Assembly (NCBI RefSeq): GCF_022346615.1
Contig: NZ_JAKRNS010000001.1
Coordinates: 124,001-188,000 of the forward strand
From: Staphylococcus sp. ACRSN
Lineage (GTDB): Bacteria > Bacillota > Bacilli > Staphylococcales > Staphylococcaceae
Direction: 5' to 3'
Length of the DNA stretch: 64,000 bases
Made by a program: the position numbers and the translations under genes. Positions 53,701 to 63,503 of this stretch are shown piece after piece (the stretch's first letter is position 1; every line of letters starts with the position of its first letter). The notes below the pieces were generated by a model, which saw only the letters and a program-made list of their open reading frames with translations, was not told the DNA's origin and made no database searches.

Positions 53701-55128
53701 ATGAAAAAATCAGAATGTGACATAAAACGAAGCAAAATGAAAAGGATTACATTGATTGCTACGTTTGGTGGATTACTTTTTGGATTTGATACTGGCGTTA
53801 TTAATGGTGCTTTACCATATATGTCTTTATCGAATCAATTGGATTTAACGCCAGCAACTGAAGGTTTAGTATCAAGCTCGCTTGTGTTTGGAGCAGCTTT
53901 TGGTGCTATTACAGGTGGTAGGCTATCGGATTCATTAGGAAGAAAGAAAATGATTATGGTGTTAGCAATTATTTTCTTCTTCGCAACATTAGGCTGTGGT
54001 TTATCACCAAATGTATTTTCTATGGTTATATTTAGATTGATATTAGGATTAGCGGTTGGTGGTGCATCTGTTATCGTACCGACGTTCCTTTCTGAAATGT
54101 CATCTAAAGAAGATCGTGGACGGATGGTCACACAAAATGAACTGATGATTGTTTCTGGTCAATTAATGGCTTATGTAATTAATGGTGTATTAGGAAATTT
54201 GGTTGAGAATCCAGGAATTTGGCGTGTGATGTTGTTGGTAGCTACGTTGCCAGCCGTTATCTTATGGTTTGGGATGTTACGTGTTCCTGAAAGTCCAAGA
54301 TGGCATGCGAGTAAGAGTAAATATTGGCCTGCTTATACGATTTTAAGAACGCTAAGAGATGAAAAGACAGCTGCAGAAGAAATTAAAGAAATTAAAACAG
54401 TAATAGATAAAGAAAAGTTAATAAAAGAAAAGTCGAAAAATGAATTTACTAAACCATGGATACGTAAAATTTTACTCATAGGTATTGGATTAGGGGTAGT
54501 CCAACAAATTACAGGTGTTAATTCTATTATGTACTATGGTACGGAAATACTTCGTAATGCTGGGTTTGGTACGAAAGCAGCTTTAGTTGGAAATATTGCA
54601 AATGGTGTTATTTCGGTTGCTGCTACGTTTGTTGGTATTTGGTTGTTAGGTAAGATTGGTAGACGAACAATGTTAATTACTGGTCAATTGGGTATAGTTG
54701 CAACATTAATATTGTTGAGCATTGTCCCATTATTTTTAAAAGGAACGGTCGTGTTACCTTTTGTAATCTTGTTATTGACGGTGACATTCTTAGCATTTCA
54801 ACAAGGCTGTGTTTCACCAGTAACTTGGCTGATGTTATCTGAAATATTCCCCTTAAAAGTAAGAGGTCTAGGTATGGGGGCAAGTGTATTCTTTTGTTGG
54901 ATGACGAACTTCTTAGTAAGTCTACTGTTTCCAATGTTGTTGGGTAGTTTAGGTTTAGCCTCAACATTTACGATTTTTGTTGTCTTAAACTTGATTGCGG
55001 TATTTTTTGTTAAAAAATTCTTGCCAGAAACAAAAGATAAGTCGCTTGAAGAAATTGAAGAATATTTTAAGTCTACAACAAAAAAGGGCGAGGTTATCGG
55101 GAAGAACGTGGTTGAAGAAGCAAAATAA
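53701..55128 (+). CDS. iolT: Sugar porter family myo-inositol transporter
   Basis: A 475-residue, 12-helix MFS sugar porter: GGLLFGFDTGVINGALPY, GGRLSDSLGRKKM, RVPESPRWH, GIGLGVVQQITGVNSIMYYG and the final LPETKDKSLEEIE. This set, especially DTGVINGALPYM, matches IolT of B. subtilis. Proton-coupled inositol uptake is inferred from similarity and from iolD/iolI downstream. AAGGGG precedes the ATG. Confidence 0.85.
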   Translation: MKKSECDIKRSKMKRITLIATFGGLLFGFDTGVINGALPYMSLSNQLDLTPATEGLVSSSLVFGAAFGAITGGRLSDSLGRKKMIMVLAIIFFFATLGCGLSPNVFSMVIFRLILGLAVGGASVIVPTFLSEMSSKEDRGRMVTQNELMIVSGQLMAYVINGVLGNLVENPGIWRVMLLVATLPAVILWFGMLRVPESPRWHASKSKYWPAYTILRTLRDEKTAAEEIKEIKTVIDKEKLIKEKSKNEFTKPWIRKILLIGIGLGVVQQITGVNSIMYYGTEILRNAGFGTKAALVGNIANGVISVAATFVGIWLLGKIGRRTMLITGQLGIVATLILLSIVPLFLKGTVVLPFVILLLTVTFLAFQQGCVSPVTWLMLSEIFPLKVRGLGMGASVFFCWMTNFLVSLLFPMLLGSLGLASTFTIFVVLNLIAVFFVKKFLPETKDKSLEEIEEYFKSTTKKGEVIGKNVVEEAK

Positions 55129-55152
55129 AGTTTATAGATGGAGTTATAATGA

Positions 55153-55181
55153 TTGACTGAAAGCGGTAACAAATATATGAT
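55153..55181 (+). promoter_or_regulatory. iolD promoter with embedded cre
   Basis: TTGACT (55153-55158), 17-bp spacer, TATGAT (55176-55181); TGAAAGCGGTAACA (55158-55171) is a perfect cre inside the spacer. This gives the iolD-iolH-iolI genes their own CcpA-sensitive promoter. Confidence 0.8.
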
Positions 55182-55236
55182 GGTCATAAGTTGATTAAGT
55201 TTTGGAATTATTGAGTAGGTTAGAGAGGATGGTTTT

Positions 55237-57153
55237 ATGGCAAATAAAATAAGATTAACGACAGGACAGGCTGTAGTAAAGTTTATAAAGCAACAATATA
55301 TTAGCGTTGATGGTAAAGAAATGCCATTTGTTGAAGGCGTTATGGATATATTTGGGCATGGTAATGTGGTAGGTATTGGTCAAGCACTCGAAGAAAGTCC
55401 AGGAGACTTGAAAATTATACAAGGTAAGAATGAACAAGGCATGGCTCATGCTGCAATAGCGTTTGCTAAACAGCGATTGAGACGCAATATATACGCTGTA
55501 ACCACTTCAGTGGGACCAGGTTCTGCTAATTTAACAGCAGCAGCTGGTACAGCACTTGCAAATAATATTCCGGTGTTATTATTACCTAGCGATACGTTTG
55601 CAACGAGACAACCTGACCCTGTATTACAACAAGTAGAGCATGAATCCAATTTAACTACAACTACTAATGATGCGTTGAAAGCAGTATCACGTTATTGGGA
55701 CAGGGTTACACGACCAGAGCAGTTGATGTCTACTTTGATTAGAGCATTTGAAGTATTGACTAATCCGGCACAAGCGGGACCAGCAACGGTTTGTATTTCA
55801 CAAGATGTTCAAGGTGAAGCCTTCGACTTTGATGAGTCTTTCTTTGAGAAGCGTGTACATTATATTGATCGTCCTGAACCAGTAGAAAGAGAAATAGCAT
55901 TAATGACGGAAACGATTCAAAATAGCAAGAAACCAGTTATTCTCGTTGGCGGTGGTGCTAAGTATTCAGGTGCACGCGATGAATTGATTGAAATTTCAGA
56001 AAAATATAATATACCTTTAGTAGAAACACAGGCAGGTAAATCTACTGTAGAAGCAACGTTCAAGAATAATTTAGGCGGCATGGGTATTACAGGAACATTG
56101 GCTGCGAACAAAATTGCTTCAGATGCTGATTTAGTGATTGGTATTGGAACGCGGTACACAGATTTTGCCACATCTTCTAAGACAGCTTTTGATTTTGATA
56201 AAACAAAGTTTTTGAACATTAATGTGAATCGTATGCAAGCATATAAATTAGATGCGGTTCAAATTGTTGCTGATGCTAAAGTTACATTGCAAAGTTTATT
56301 GGGACGCCTTAGTGCGGAATATCAAACGAGCTATGGTGAAGCAATAGGTGAAGTAAAGGATGAATGGCAAACTGAAAGAACAAGATTAAGCCAAATTAAG
56401 TTTGATCGTAATCAATTTGATCCAGAGATTAAGGAACAATTTGATCAAAATATCTTAAATGAATATTCAGATGCACTAGGTACGGAGCTAACGCAAAGTT
56501 CAGTTGTCTTGAAATTGAATGAGACTGTATCTCCGAATAGCAATGTCATAACTTCTGCAGGTTCGCTTCCTGGAGATTTACAAAGATTGTGGGATGCTTC
56601 TGTAGCTAACACTTATCATGTTGAATATGGCTATTCATGTATGGGATATGAAGTTTCAGGTGCTTTAGGTGTCAGATTAGCGGATCCTAATCATGAAGTG
56701 TATTCATTCGTGGGAGACGGCAGCTTCTTAATGCTACACTCTGAATTTATAACTTCATTACAATATAACAAAAAAATCAATGTGCTATTATTTGATAATT
56801 CTGGATATGGTTGTATCAACAATTTACAAATGGAAAATGGTGTGAATAGTTATCATACCGAGTTCCGAACAGCTAATAATGAAATATTGAATATTGATTA
56901 TGCTAAAGTAGCTGAGGGCTATGGGGCAAAAGTTTATAAAGTGTATTCACTAGAGGAGTTAGAAGCGGCGATTAAAGATGCTGAACGACAAGAAATTAGT
57001 ACGTTAATCGAAATAAAAGTGTTACCAAAAACAATGACTGATGGTTATGAAAGTTGGTGGCATGTTGGTGTTCCTGAAGTTTCTAATTCTGAAAAGACGC
57101 AGGCTGCTTTCGATTTGAAAGTGGGAAAGCTAGCACAAGGTAAACAATATTAA
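55237..57153 (+). CDS. iolD: 3D-(3,5/4)-trihydroxycyclohexane-1,2-dione hydrolase
   Basis: A 638-residue ThDP-dependent enzyme: N-terminal PYR domain with the ThDP-activating Glu in GKNEQGMAHAA, central domain, and C-terminal PP domain with the Mg/ThDP motif VGDGSFLMLHSE...NSGYGCINNLQ. IolD opens the six-membered ring in inositol breakdown to 5-deoxyglucuronate. Its length (about 640) is the family norm. AGAGAGG lies before the ATG; iolH-like and iolI follow. Confidence 0.95.
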   Translation: MANKIRLTTGQAVVKFIKQQYISVDGKEMPFVEGVMDIFGHGNVVGIGQALEESPGDLKIIQGKNEQGMAHAAIAFAKQRLRRNIYAVTTSVGPGSANLTAAAGTALANNIPVLLLPSDTFATRQPDPVLQQVEHESNLTTTTNDALKAVSRYWDRVTRPEQLMSTLIRAFEVLTNPAQAGPATVCISQDVQGEAFDFDESFFEKRVHYIDRPEPVEREIALMTETIQNSKKPVILVGGGAKYSGARDELIEISEKYNIPLVETQAGKSTVEATFKNNLGGMGITGTLAANKIASDADLVIGIGTRYTDFATSSKTAFDFDKTKFLNINVNRMQAYKLDAVQIVADAKVTLQSLLGRLSAEYQTSYGEAIGEVKDEWQTERTRLSQIKFDRNQFDPEIKEQFDQNILNEYSDALGTELTQSSVVLKLNETVSPNSNVITSAGSLPGDLQRLWDASVANTYHVEYGYSCMGYEVSGALGVRLADPNHEVYSFVGDGSFLMLHSEFITSLQYNKKINVLLFDNSGYGCINNLQMENGVNSYHTEFRTANNEILNIDYAKVAEGYGAKVYKVYSLEELEAAIKDAERQEISTLIEIKVLPKTMTDGYESWWHVGVPEVSNSEKTQAAFDLKVGKLAQGKQY

Positions 57154-57172
57154 TTAAAGGGCGTGTAATAAT

Positions 57173-58030
57173 ATGAAATTAGCATTAGATCCAGCAATGT
57201 ATACAGATTTATCAATGAAAGAAGTAATCGATAGAGCGGCGAGACTCGGTTATGATTATATCGAGTTATCTCCTAGAGAAGATTTTATTCCATTCTATAA
57301 ATATCCAAAAGTGGATAAAGCGATGATTAAAAACGTAAAAAAATGGTGTAGTGATGCAGGTGTGCAATTGTCTTCAATTTTACCTGTAATGGCATGGTCT
57401 GGACCTGATGAAGAGCAACGCCAAGGTGCAGTTCGAAATTGGAAGCGTGCGATTGAAATTGCAAGTGACTTGAATGTAGATGTAATGAATACAGAATTTA
57501 ATGGCAGTAAGTATGAACAACAAAGATGTGAAGAGAAGTTTATAAAATCGATGGATGAGTTATTGCCTATTTTTGAAAAGGAAGGCATGAAATTGAATCT
57601 ACAAGCACATCCATATGACTTTATTGAGCGTAATGATGAAGCATTACGTATGATTCGTGGTTTAGATAAAGAATGGATTAATTTAGTGTACTCTACATCA
57701 CATACATTCTTCCACGATGACGGTATTGGGGATATAGCAACGATGTTTGATGATGCTGGTGACAAATTACAGCATGTGTTATTTTCTGATACATTTAATC
57801 ATACAGCAGCAAACGGCTTGCGTTATATCGTAAATCCTCCAGGAGCTGAAGTAACAGTCCATCAACATTTGAATATCGGCGAAGGTGAAGTCGATTTTGA
57901 TACGATTTTTAGGAAGTTAAAAGAAATGAAATTTGATGGAATTGCTACAAATTCAGTGTTTGCATGGGTTGATAGAGCAGATGAATCGGCACAGTTTATG
58001 TTGGAGCGATTAAAGAAAGAATTATTTTAA
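57173..58030 (+). CDS. iolH: Sugar phosphate isomerase/epimerase, IolH-like
   Basis: A 285-residue TIM barrel (AP endonuclease 2 superfamily): [25 protein letters not shown] and [15 protein letters not shown] hold the metal-binding His/Asp/Glu. It sits between iolD and iolI. IolH is part of the B. subtilis iol operon but its reaction is not established, so the symbol rests on similarity and position. Confidence 0.75.
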   Translation: MKLALDPAMYTDLSMKEVIDRAARLGYDYIELSPREDFIPFYKYPKVDKAMIKNVKKWCSDAGVQLSSILPVMAWSGPDEEQRQGAVRNWKRAIEIASDLNVDVMNTEFNGSKYEQQRCEEKFIKSMDELLPIFEKEGMKLNLQAHPYDFIERNDEALRMIRGLDKEWINLVYSTSHTFFHDDGIGDIATMFDDAGDKLQHVLFSDTFNHTAANGLRYIVNPPGAEVTVHQHLNIGEGEVDFDTIFRKLKEMKFDGIATNSVFAWVDRADESAQFMLERLKKELF

Positions 58031-58057
58031 ATCTATATAATAGGTGAGGTATATGCT

Positions 58058-58894
58058 ATGAAATTAGGATATAATGTGGCGACGACAAAAGAAAACGCAA
58101 CACTTCAACAAGAATTGGAATTATGCGATAAGCATGGTTATGATTTTATTGAAATACAGATGGATAAGATGCCAGAATATTTGCAAGAACATACATTAGA
58201 AGATATGAAAGCATTCTTTGACACACATAACATCAAACCGTTAAGTTTAAATGCCTTACAATTTTTTAATAATAGAACAGATGAAGATTATCGTAAGGTG
58301 TTAGACGAATTTAAAGAATGGTTAGAAATTGCGGATTATTTAGGTGCGAAATATATCGTATTAGTACCGCTAGTGACAGAGACTAAAATATTAAATCAAG
58401 ATATCCATGATAGTTGTGTAAGCGTGATGACTGAATTTGCTGAGTTGGCAGAACCATACCATATTAAAATTGCGCTAGAGTTTTTAGGAGCGCCGTTTGC
58501 AACGGTGAACACTTTCGAGCAAGCCTATGAAATTGTTGAAGATGTAGCAAAAGCAAATGTTGGTTTGGTATTAGATTTTTTCCATTTTCATGCAATGGGA
58601 TCTAATTTGTCAGATTTACGTAAAGCAAAACCAGAAAGCATATTTTTATTACATATCAATGATGTAGACGACTATCCAATCGGTATTTTAACGGATGAGG
58701 ATAGATGTTTCCCAGGACATGGTGTCATTGATATTAAAGGTATATTTAATGCACTACGAGAAATAGATTTTCAAGGTGAGTTTATTTCTATTGAACTCTT
58801 CCGTCCGGAATATTATCAATTGCCGGCTGAAGATGTCATTGTAAAATCTAAAACAACAGTTAGGGAAAGTGTACATCCGTACTATCCTATTTAA
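58058..58894 (+). CDS. iolI: Inosose isomerase
   Basis: A 278-residue TIM barrel with strong recalled similarity to B. subtilis IolI: ELCDKHGYDFIEI, LNALQFFNNR, NTFEQAYEIV, VGLVLDFFHFHAMGSNL, IELFRPEYYQL. The metal ligands (Glu in ALEFLG, Asp/His in LDFFHFH, His in LLHINDVDD, Glu in SIELF) are present. IolI interconverts 2-keto-myo-inositol and 1-keto-D-chiro-inositol, extending use to chiro-inositol. Confidence 0.9.
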   Translation: MKLGYNVATTKENATLQQELELCDKHGYDFIEIQMDKMPEYLQEHTLEDMKAFFDTHNIKPLSLNALQFFNNRTDEDYRKVLDEFKEWLEIADYLGAKYIVLVPLVTETKILNQDIHDSCVSVMTEFAELAEPYHIKIALEFLGAPFATVNTFEQAYEIVEDVAKANVGLVLDFFHFHAMGSNLSDLRKAKPESIFLLHINDVDDYPIGILTDEDRCFPGHGVIDIKGIFNALREIDFQGEFISIELFRPEYYQLPAEDVIVKSKTTVRESVHPYYPI

Positions 58895-58906
58895 TATATG
58901 AGAAAA

Positions 58907-58937
58907 ACAGGCTGGGACATTAAATGTCTCGGTCTGT
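58907..58937 (+). terminator. Terminator after iolI, related to the GTCTGGGACAT repeat
   Basis: 14-bp imperfect stem ACAGGCTGGGACAT / ATGTCTCGGTCTGT with TAA loop; it carries the CTGGGACAT motif of the element at 36884. The rest of the 362-base gap to iolR (58895-59256) has no credible ORF; only the iolR terminator was recognised. Confidence 0.7.
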
Positions 58938-59186
58938 AATATTGTTTGGCCAGAAGTTGAAATCATTGAAAAATTTTAAATTTAAACTTTTTCAATATAC
59001 TATTGGGTGAAGTTTATAGGTGAAGCGATAAAACGCATTTAGGAAAATTAGGTTCCTGTTACATTCAATTTTTTGTATTTAAATATTCAACTTAGTTGTA
59101 AACTTGTCTCTGAATTTGTTAGAGGGAATGTACATCATAAAATTTGAAACGGATATGACACAGTAAAGAAACTGTCAATATATGAC

Positions 59187-59230
59187 AAAACAGAGGTAAC
59201 ACCTAACTTAATAGGTGTTACCTCTGTTTT
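59187..59230 (-). terminator. iolR terminator
   Basis: Perfect 19-bp stem (59187-59205 with 59212-59230), loop ACTTAA, with a T-run on the minus strand. Confidence 0.9.
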
Positions 59231-59256
59231 GTAAATGATGAACGGTTTAGTGAATG

Positions 59257-60015
59257 CTATGTTTCTATCGTGACATTTTTTGAATTTAGAAATTCAATAA
59301 ATGCATTGTTTGGTGTCTGGTCGGTAATAAGTGTATCGAGTTCTTCACATTCCATAAATGTCAGTAAAGTAGATCGTCCTATTTTTGTATGATCTGTGAG
59401 CGCATAGACATATTTAGAACGTGAGACGATTAACTTTTTGATTATGTTTTCTTCTAATTCTGCATTGGATAACCCATTTTTGATATCAACACCGGTTGCA
59501 GCCATAAATGCCTTATCGATATTGAATTTTTCAATGAGATTATTTGATTCAATACCGATAAACGAACGTGTTCTAAACTTGAACTGTTCACCAATCACAA
59601 ACAATGACCCATTTTTGAATACGGATGCTTTATTAATGATATCTAAACTGTTTGAAATAATTGTGAAAGGCAGTTCAGTATCTACGTAATCAAGGATGTG
59701 AACAGTTGTTGTACCTGTATCTAAATAAACGACATCATGCGCCTTAATGTGCTTTGCTGCAGTCTTTGCAATGTGTATCTTCTCATCATAATGTTCAATG
59801 TTTCGTTTGGAATAGTCGACCGCCTGTGTGATTGAACTATCAACTGCTTTTACGCCACCGTAGACTTTTTTTACTTTATTCATATCGGATAGGATAGTGA
59901 TATCTCGACGAATCGTATTAATTGAAACGTTAAAATAATCACTTAGTTCATCAATAGATGCAGCTTGATTCTCATTTATATAAGATTCAATTGCGTGTAT
60001 CCTTTTTGTTTTCAT
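59257..60015 (-). CDS. iolR: DeoR-family repressor of inositol catabolism
   Basis: A 252-residue DeoR regulator: HTH SIDELSDYFNVSINTIRRDI, then a phosphosugar-binding-like domain with DTGTTT and NSLDIINKASVFKNGSL, near-identical in pattern to B. subtilis IolR. Ligand there is 2-deoxy-5-keto-gluconate-6-phosphate, made by IolC. ATG 60015 is 7 nt after GGGGGT. It diverges from iolA, and three IolR boxes lie between. Confidence 0.9.
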   Translation of the reverse strand: MKTKRIHAIESYINENQAASIDELSDYFNVSINTIRRDITILSDMNKVKKVYGGVKAVDSSITQAVDYSKRNIEHYDEKIHIAKTAAKHIKAHDVVYLDTGTTTVHILDYVDTELPFTIISNSLDIINKASVFKNGSLFVIGEQFKFRTRSFIGIESNNLIEKFNIDKAFMAATGVDIKNGLSNAELEENIIKKLIVSRSKYVYALTDHTKIGRSTLLTFMECEELDTLITDQTPNNAFIEFLNSKNVTIET

Positions 60016-60091
60016 ATTAGTTACCCCCAATAATTATATAATATACAATGTTTCTATATTACTCAACACTTAATTAAAAAATGACAAAAAG

Positions 60092-60178
60092 TTGACAAAA
60101 ACCACCCCTTTTTATAAAATAACCAATAAGTAATCAATATTTAACCAAAATTATACTAAAAAATGGAAGCGTTTTCCA
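60092..60178 (+). promoter_or_regulatory. iolA promoter with three tandem IolR boxes and a cre-like site
   Basis: TTGACA (60092-60097), 17-bp spacer, TAAAAT (60115-60120). Three direct 11-mers follow without gaps: TAACCAATAAG (60120-60130), TAATCAATATT (60131-60141), TAACCAAAATT (60142-60152); the first fits the recalled IolR consensus WRAYCAADARD fully and the others at 10 of 11. TGGAAGCGTTTTCCA (60164-60178) resembles a cre just before the ribosome binding site. Confidence 0.8.
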
Positions 60179-60195
60179 AGGAGGAGGAACAAGAA

Positions 60196-61650
60196 ATGGC
60201 AGAAATTTTAAAAAATTATATTAATGGTGAATGGGTAGATTCGAAATCGAAGGAAACAATCGAAGTATATAATCCGGCAACGAAGGAAGTTATCGCAGAA
60301 GTACCATTGTCTACAAGAGCAGAATTAGATGAAGTAGCAGCAATTGCTCAAAAAGCATTTGAAGAATGGAGTCAGGTTGCAGTTCCAAAAAGAGCACGCT
60401 TATTATTCAACTTACAACAAATTTTACAAGAAAATAAACAAGAGTTAGCAGAAATTATCACGAAAGAAAATGGTAAAAGTGTTGGTGAGGCATTGGGAGA
60501 AGTTCAACGTGGTATTGAGAACGTTGAATTTGCAGCAGGAGCTCCATCACTAATGATGGGAGATTCCTTATCAAGTATTGCTACAAATATTGAAGGGACA
60601 AGCTATAGATATCCTGTTGGCGTTGTCGGTGGTATTACGCCATTCAACTTCCCAATGATGGTTCCTTGTTGGATGTTCCCAATGGCAATTGCATTAGGCA
60701 ATACATTTATTATTAAACCATCTGAGAAGACGCCATTGCTTGTTAATAAGCTTGCAGAATATATAGAACAAGCTGGATTCCCTAAAGGTGTATTCAATGT
60801 TGTGCATGGTGCACATGACATTGTGAATGGTATTTGTGAAAACGAAAAAATAAAAGCGGTTTCATTTGTAGGTTCTAAACCTGTTGGTGAATATGTGTAT
60901 AAAAAAGCTACTGAAAACTTAAAAAGAGCACAATGTTTAACAGGTGCTAAAAATCATACAATTATCTTAAATGATGCTGATATTGACTCTGCTGTAAAAG
61001 ATGTAATCGGTGCAGCGTTTGGTTCAGCCGGTGAACGTTGCATGGCAGCTGCAGTAGTTGCGGTTCAAGAAGGTGTATATGATGAGTTTAAAGAGAAATT
61101 GGTTCAAGCAGCTAAAGATATTGTCATTGGTAATGGCTTAGAAGACAACGTGTTCTTAGGACCAGTTATTAGAGAAGAGAATAAAGCACGCACATTGAAT
61201 TATGTAGATCAAGGTGTTGAAGAAGGTGCAACGCTTGTATTAGATGGTCGTGAAGGTAATAAGGACGAAGGTTACTTTGTTAAACCAAGTATTTTTGAAG
61301 ATGTCACTACGGATATGAAGTTATGGCAGGATGAAATTTTTGCGCCAGTATTATCGTTAGCAAAAGTGAAAGACCTTAAAGAAGGTATTGCATTAGCTAA
61401 TAAATCAGAATTTGCTAATGGTGCTTGTTTATTCACTGATAGTGCTTCCTCTATACGATACTTCAGAGAATTTATTGATGCAGGTATGTTAGGTATTAAC
61501 CTTGGTGTGCCGGCGCCAATGGCAGTATTCCCATTCTCTGGATGGAAATCATCGTTCTTTGGTTCACTACATGCGAACGGTAAAGACAGTATTGATTTCT
61601 TTACTCATCGTAAAGTAGTAACTGCACGTCACGGCGAACCTCAATATTAA
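60196..61650 (+). CDS. iolA: Methylmalonate-semialdehyde/malonate-semialdehyde dehydrogenase
   Basis: A 484-residue CoA-acylating aldehyde dehydrogenase: [19 protein letters not shown], catalytic Cys in [12 protein letters not shown], and [20 protein letters not shown], all MmsA/IolA signatures. It converts malonate semialdehyde to acetyl-CoA and CO2, the last inositol step. ATG 60196 follows AAGGAGGAGG; a longer frame from 60163 would swallow that site. Confidence 0.95.
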   Translation: MAEILKNYINGEWVDSKSKETIEVYNPATKEVIAEVPLSTRAELDEVAAIAQKAFEEWSQVAVPKRARLLFNLQQILQENKQELAEIITKENGKSVGEALGEVQRGIENVEFAAGAPSLMMGDSLSSIATNIEGTSYRYPVGVVGGITPFNFPMMVPCWMFPMAIALGNTFIIKPSEKTPLLVNKLAEYIEQAGFPKGVFNVVHGAHDIVNGICENEKIKAVSFVGSKPVGEYVYKKATENLKRAQCLTGAKNHTIILNDADIDSAVKDVIGAAFGSAGERCMAAAVVAVQEGVYDEFKEKLVQAAKDIVIGNGLEDNVFLGPVIREENKARTLNYVDQGVEEGATLVLDGREGNKDEGYFVKPSIFEDVTTDMKLWQDEIFAPVLSLAKVKDLKEGIALANKSEFANGACLFTDSASSIRYFREFIDAGMLGINLGVPAPMAVFPFSGWKSSFFGSLHANGKDSIDFFTHRKVVTARHGEPQY

Positions 61651-61665
61651 GGAGTGTATAGAGAT

Positions 61666-62484
61666 ATGGCTGAATTATTAAAGAAACCAGTACACCATCC
61701 GTTGAAAGATGATGTACAGATAGTACAAGATTTTAAACCATCAGATGTGGATTTAGAATATACAGGTATTAAAGTTATTGATCTTAAAGCTACAGCAATA
61801 TATAGTGAGTCGACAAATGACTTTGAAGCATGTGTGGTAGCCTTGACGGGCCAGATTGATGTTTCAGACGGCAATGATAAATATGAAGGTTTAGGTACGA
61901 GAGATTCAGTGTTTGAAAAAGTTCCAACAGATAGTATTTATATTTCTAAAGCACATGAAATTGAGATTACTGCACAAAGAGATGCGCGTGTCATTATTTG
62001 TTATTCACCATGTGATAAAGAACGTGCTACACAGCTAATTCCAGCAGGTGAAAATTCTGTCGAAGATAGAGGTAAGTATTCTAATAAGCGACATGTGCAT
62101 AATATTTTACCAGATTCCCATACTGCTAGTGAGAAGTTATTAGTCGTAGAGGTTTATACAGATCAAGGAAATTGGTCAAGTTATCCACCGCATAAGCATG
62201 ATGTAGATAATCTACCACATGAGTCATTTCTTGAAGAGATCTATTACCATGAAATGGATCCACCGCAAGGTTTTGTCTTTCAACGTGTTTATACGGACGA
62301 TAAATCTTTAGATGAAACGATGGCTGTCGAGCATAGTGACGTTGTTATTGTTCCGAAAGGTTATCATCCAGTTGCGGTTCCAGATGGTTATAATGGCTAT
62401 TATTTGAATGTAATGGCGGGTCCTCAGAAAGTATGGAAGTTCCATAATCAAAAAGATCATGAATGGATTATAGACAGAAAGTAG
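61666..62484 (+). CDS. iolB: 5-deoxy-glucuronate isomerase
   Basis: A 272-residue bicupin, the length of B. subtilis IolB. HVHNILPDS, WSSYPPHKHDVDN and EEIYYHEMDPPQGF carry the metal-binding His and Glu. It isomerises 5-deoxy-glucuronate to 2-deoxy-5-keto-gluconate. ATG 61666 is 11 nt after AAGGAG, slightly long; an in-frame GTG at 61654 overlaps the site. Confidence 0.95.
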   Translation: MAELLKKPVHHPLKDDVQIVQDFKPSDVDLEYTGIKVIDLKATAIYSESTNDFEACVVALTGQIDVSDGNDKYEGLGTRDSVFEKVPTDSIYISKAHEIEITAQRDARVIICYSPCDKERATQLIPAGENSVEDRGKYSNKRHVHNILPDSHTASEKLLVVEVYTDQGNWSSYPPHKHDVDNLPHESFLEEIYYHEMDPPQGFVFQRVYTDDKSLDETMAVEHSDVVIVPKGYHPVAVPDGYNGYYLNVMAGPQKVWKFHNQKDHEWIIDRK

Positions 62485-62492
62485 GGGTAGGA

Positions 62493-63464
62493 ATGACAAA
62501 CCAAAAAGATATCGTAGCGATTGGTAGAGCAGCAATTGATTTAAATGCAGTTGAGATAAATAGACCGATGGAAGAAACGGAAACTTTCCGCAAATATGTC
62601 GGAGGATCTCCTGTGAATATTAGTATTGGAGCATCTAAATTAGGTTTAAATGTGGGGTTAATCGCCAATGTTTCAGATGATCAACATGGTCGTTATATCA
62701 CAGATTATTTAAATCAATTAGGTGTGGATACATCGCAAATTCATATAGATGAAAATGGACACAAGACTGGTCTTACTTTTACAGAAATTAAAAGCCCTAC
62801 GGAATCTAATATTTTGATGTATCGTGAAGAGGTAGCCGATTTATACTTAGCGCCGGAGCATGTTGACGAAAATTACATTAAAGAGAGTAAATATCTATTG
62901 ATTTCTGGCACGGCATTGGCACAATCTCCATCAAGAGAAGCAGTGTTAAAAGCATTGTCGATTGCTAAAGCCAATGATGTAAAAGTTGTCTTTGAAATAG
63001 ATTATCGTCCATATACTTGGCAAAGTTTAGAAGAAACTTCTATTTACTATGAATTAGTTGCGCAACAAGCTGATATTGTCATTGGCACTAGAGATGAATA
63101 TGATATGATTCAGCGTTATGTGGAAGAAACAGACGAAGCAATTAGCCGTATTTTGTTTGGATATCAGCCCGAACTGGTCATTATCAAACACGGTGTTCAA
63201 GGTTCCAAAGCTTATACCAAATCTGGTGAATATTATGAAGGTAAGGCGTTTAAAGCCAAAGTCATCAAAACATTTGGTGCAGGCGATTCATATGCTGCAG
63301 CATTCCTATATGCATTGGTTAAGGGTAAAGCAATCGATGAAGCTTTAAAATATGGCGCTGCTTCTGCTGCTATCGTGGTGAGTAGCCATAGTTCATCAGA
63401 AGCGATGCCAACGAGTAATAAGTTAGAGACCTTTATCGAAGAACAAGAAAATCAAACAATTTAG
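62493..63464 (+). CDS. iolC: 5-dehydro-2-deoxygluconokinase
   Basis: A 323-residue PfkB/ribokinase-family kinase: GRAAIDLNAVE, YVGGSPVNISIGASKLGL and the C-terminal FGAGDSYAAAFLYAL with catalytic Asp. It makes 2-deoxy-5-keto-gluconate-6-phosphate, the IolR inducer. Start ATG 62493 follows GGGGTAGG; nine bases after iolB. Confidence 0.95.
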   Translation: MTNQKDIVAIGRAAIDLNAVEINRPMEETETFRKYVGGSPVNISIGASKLGLNVGLIANVSDDQHGRYITDYLNQLGVDTSQIHIDENGHKTGLTFTEIKSPTESNILMYREEVADLYLAPEHVDENYIKESKYLLISGTALAQSPSREAVLKALSIAKANDVKVVFEIDYRPYTWQSLEETSIYYELVAQQADIVIGTRDEYDMIQRYVEETDEAISRILFGYQPELVIIKHGVQGSKAYTKSGEYYEGKAFKAKVIKTFGAGDSYAAAFLYALVKGKAIDEALKYGAASAAIVVSSHSSSEAMPTSNKLETFIEEQENQTI

Positions 63465-63471
63465 CAATTAA

Positions 63472-63485
63472 TGTAAGCGATTTCT
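63472..63485 (+). promoter_or_regulatory. cre-like site between iolC and iolE
   Basis: TGTAAGCGATTTCT fits the cre consensus except for the last base; inside the operon it could act as a CcpA roadblock. Confidence 0.45.
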
Positions 63486-63503
63486 TAAAAGGCGGATGAT
63501 CTT

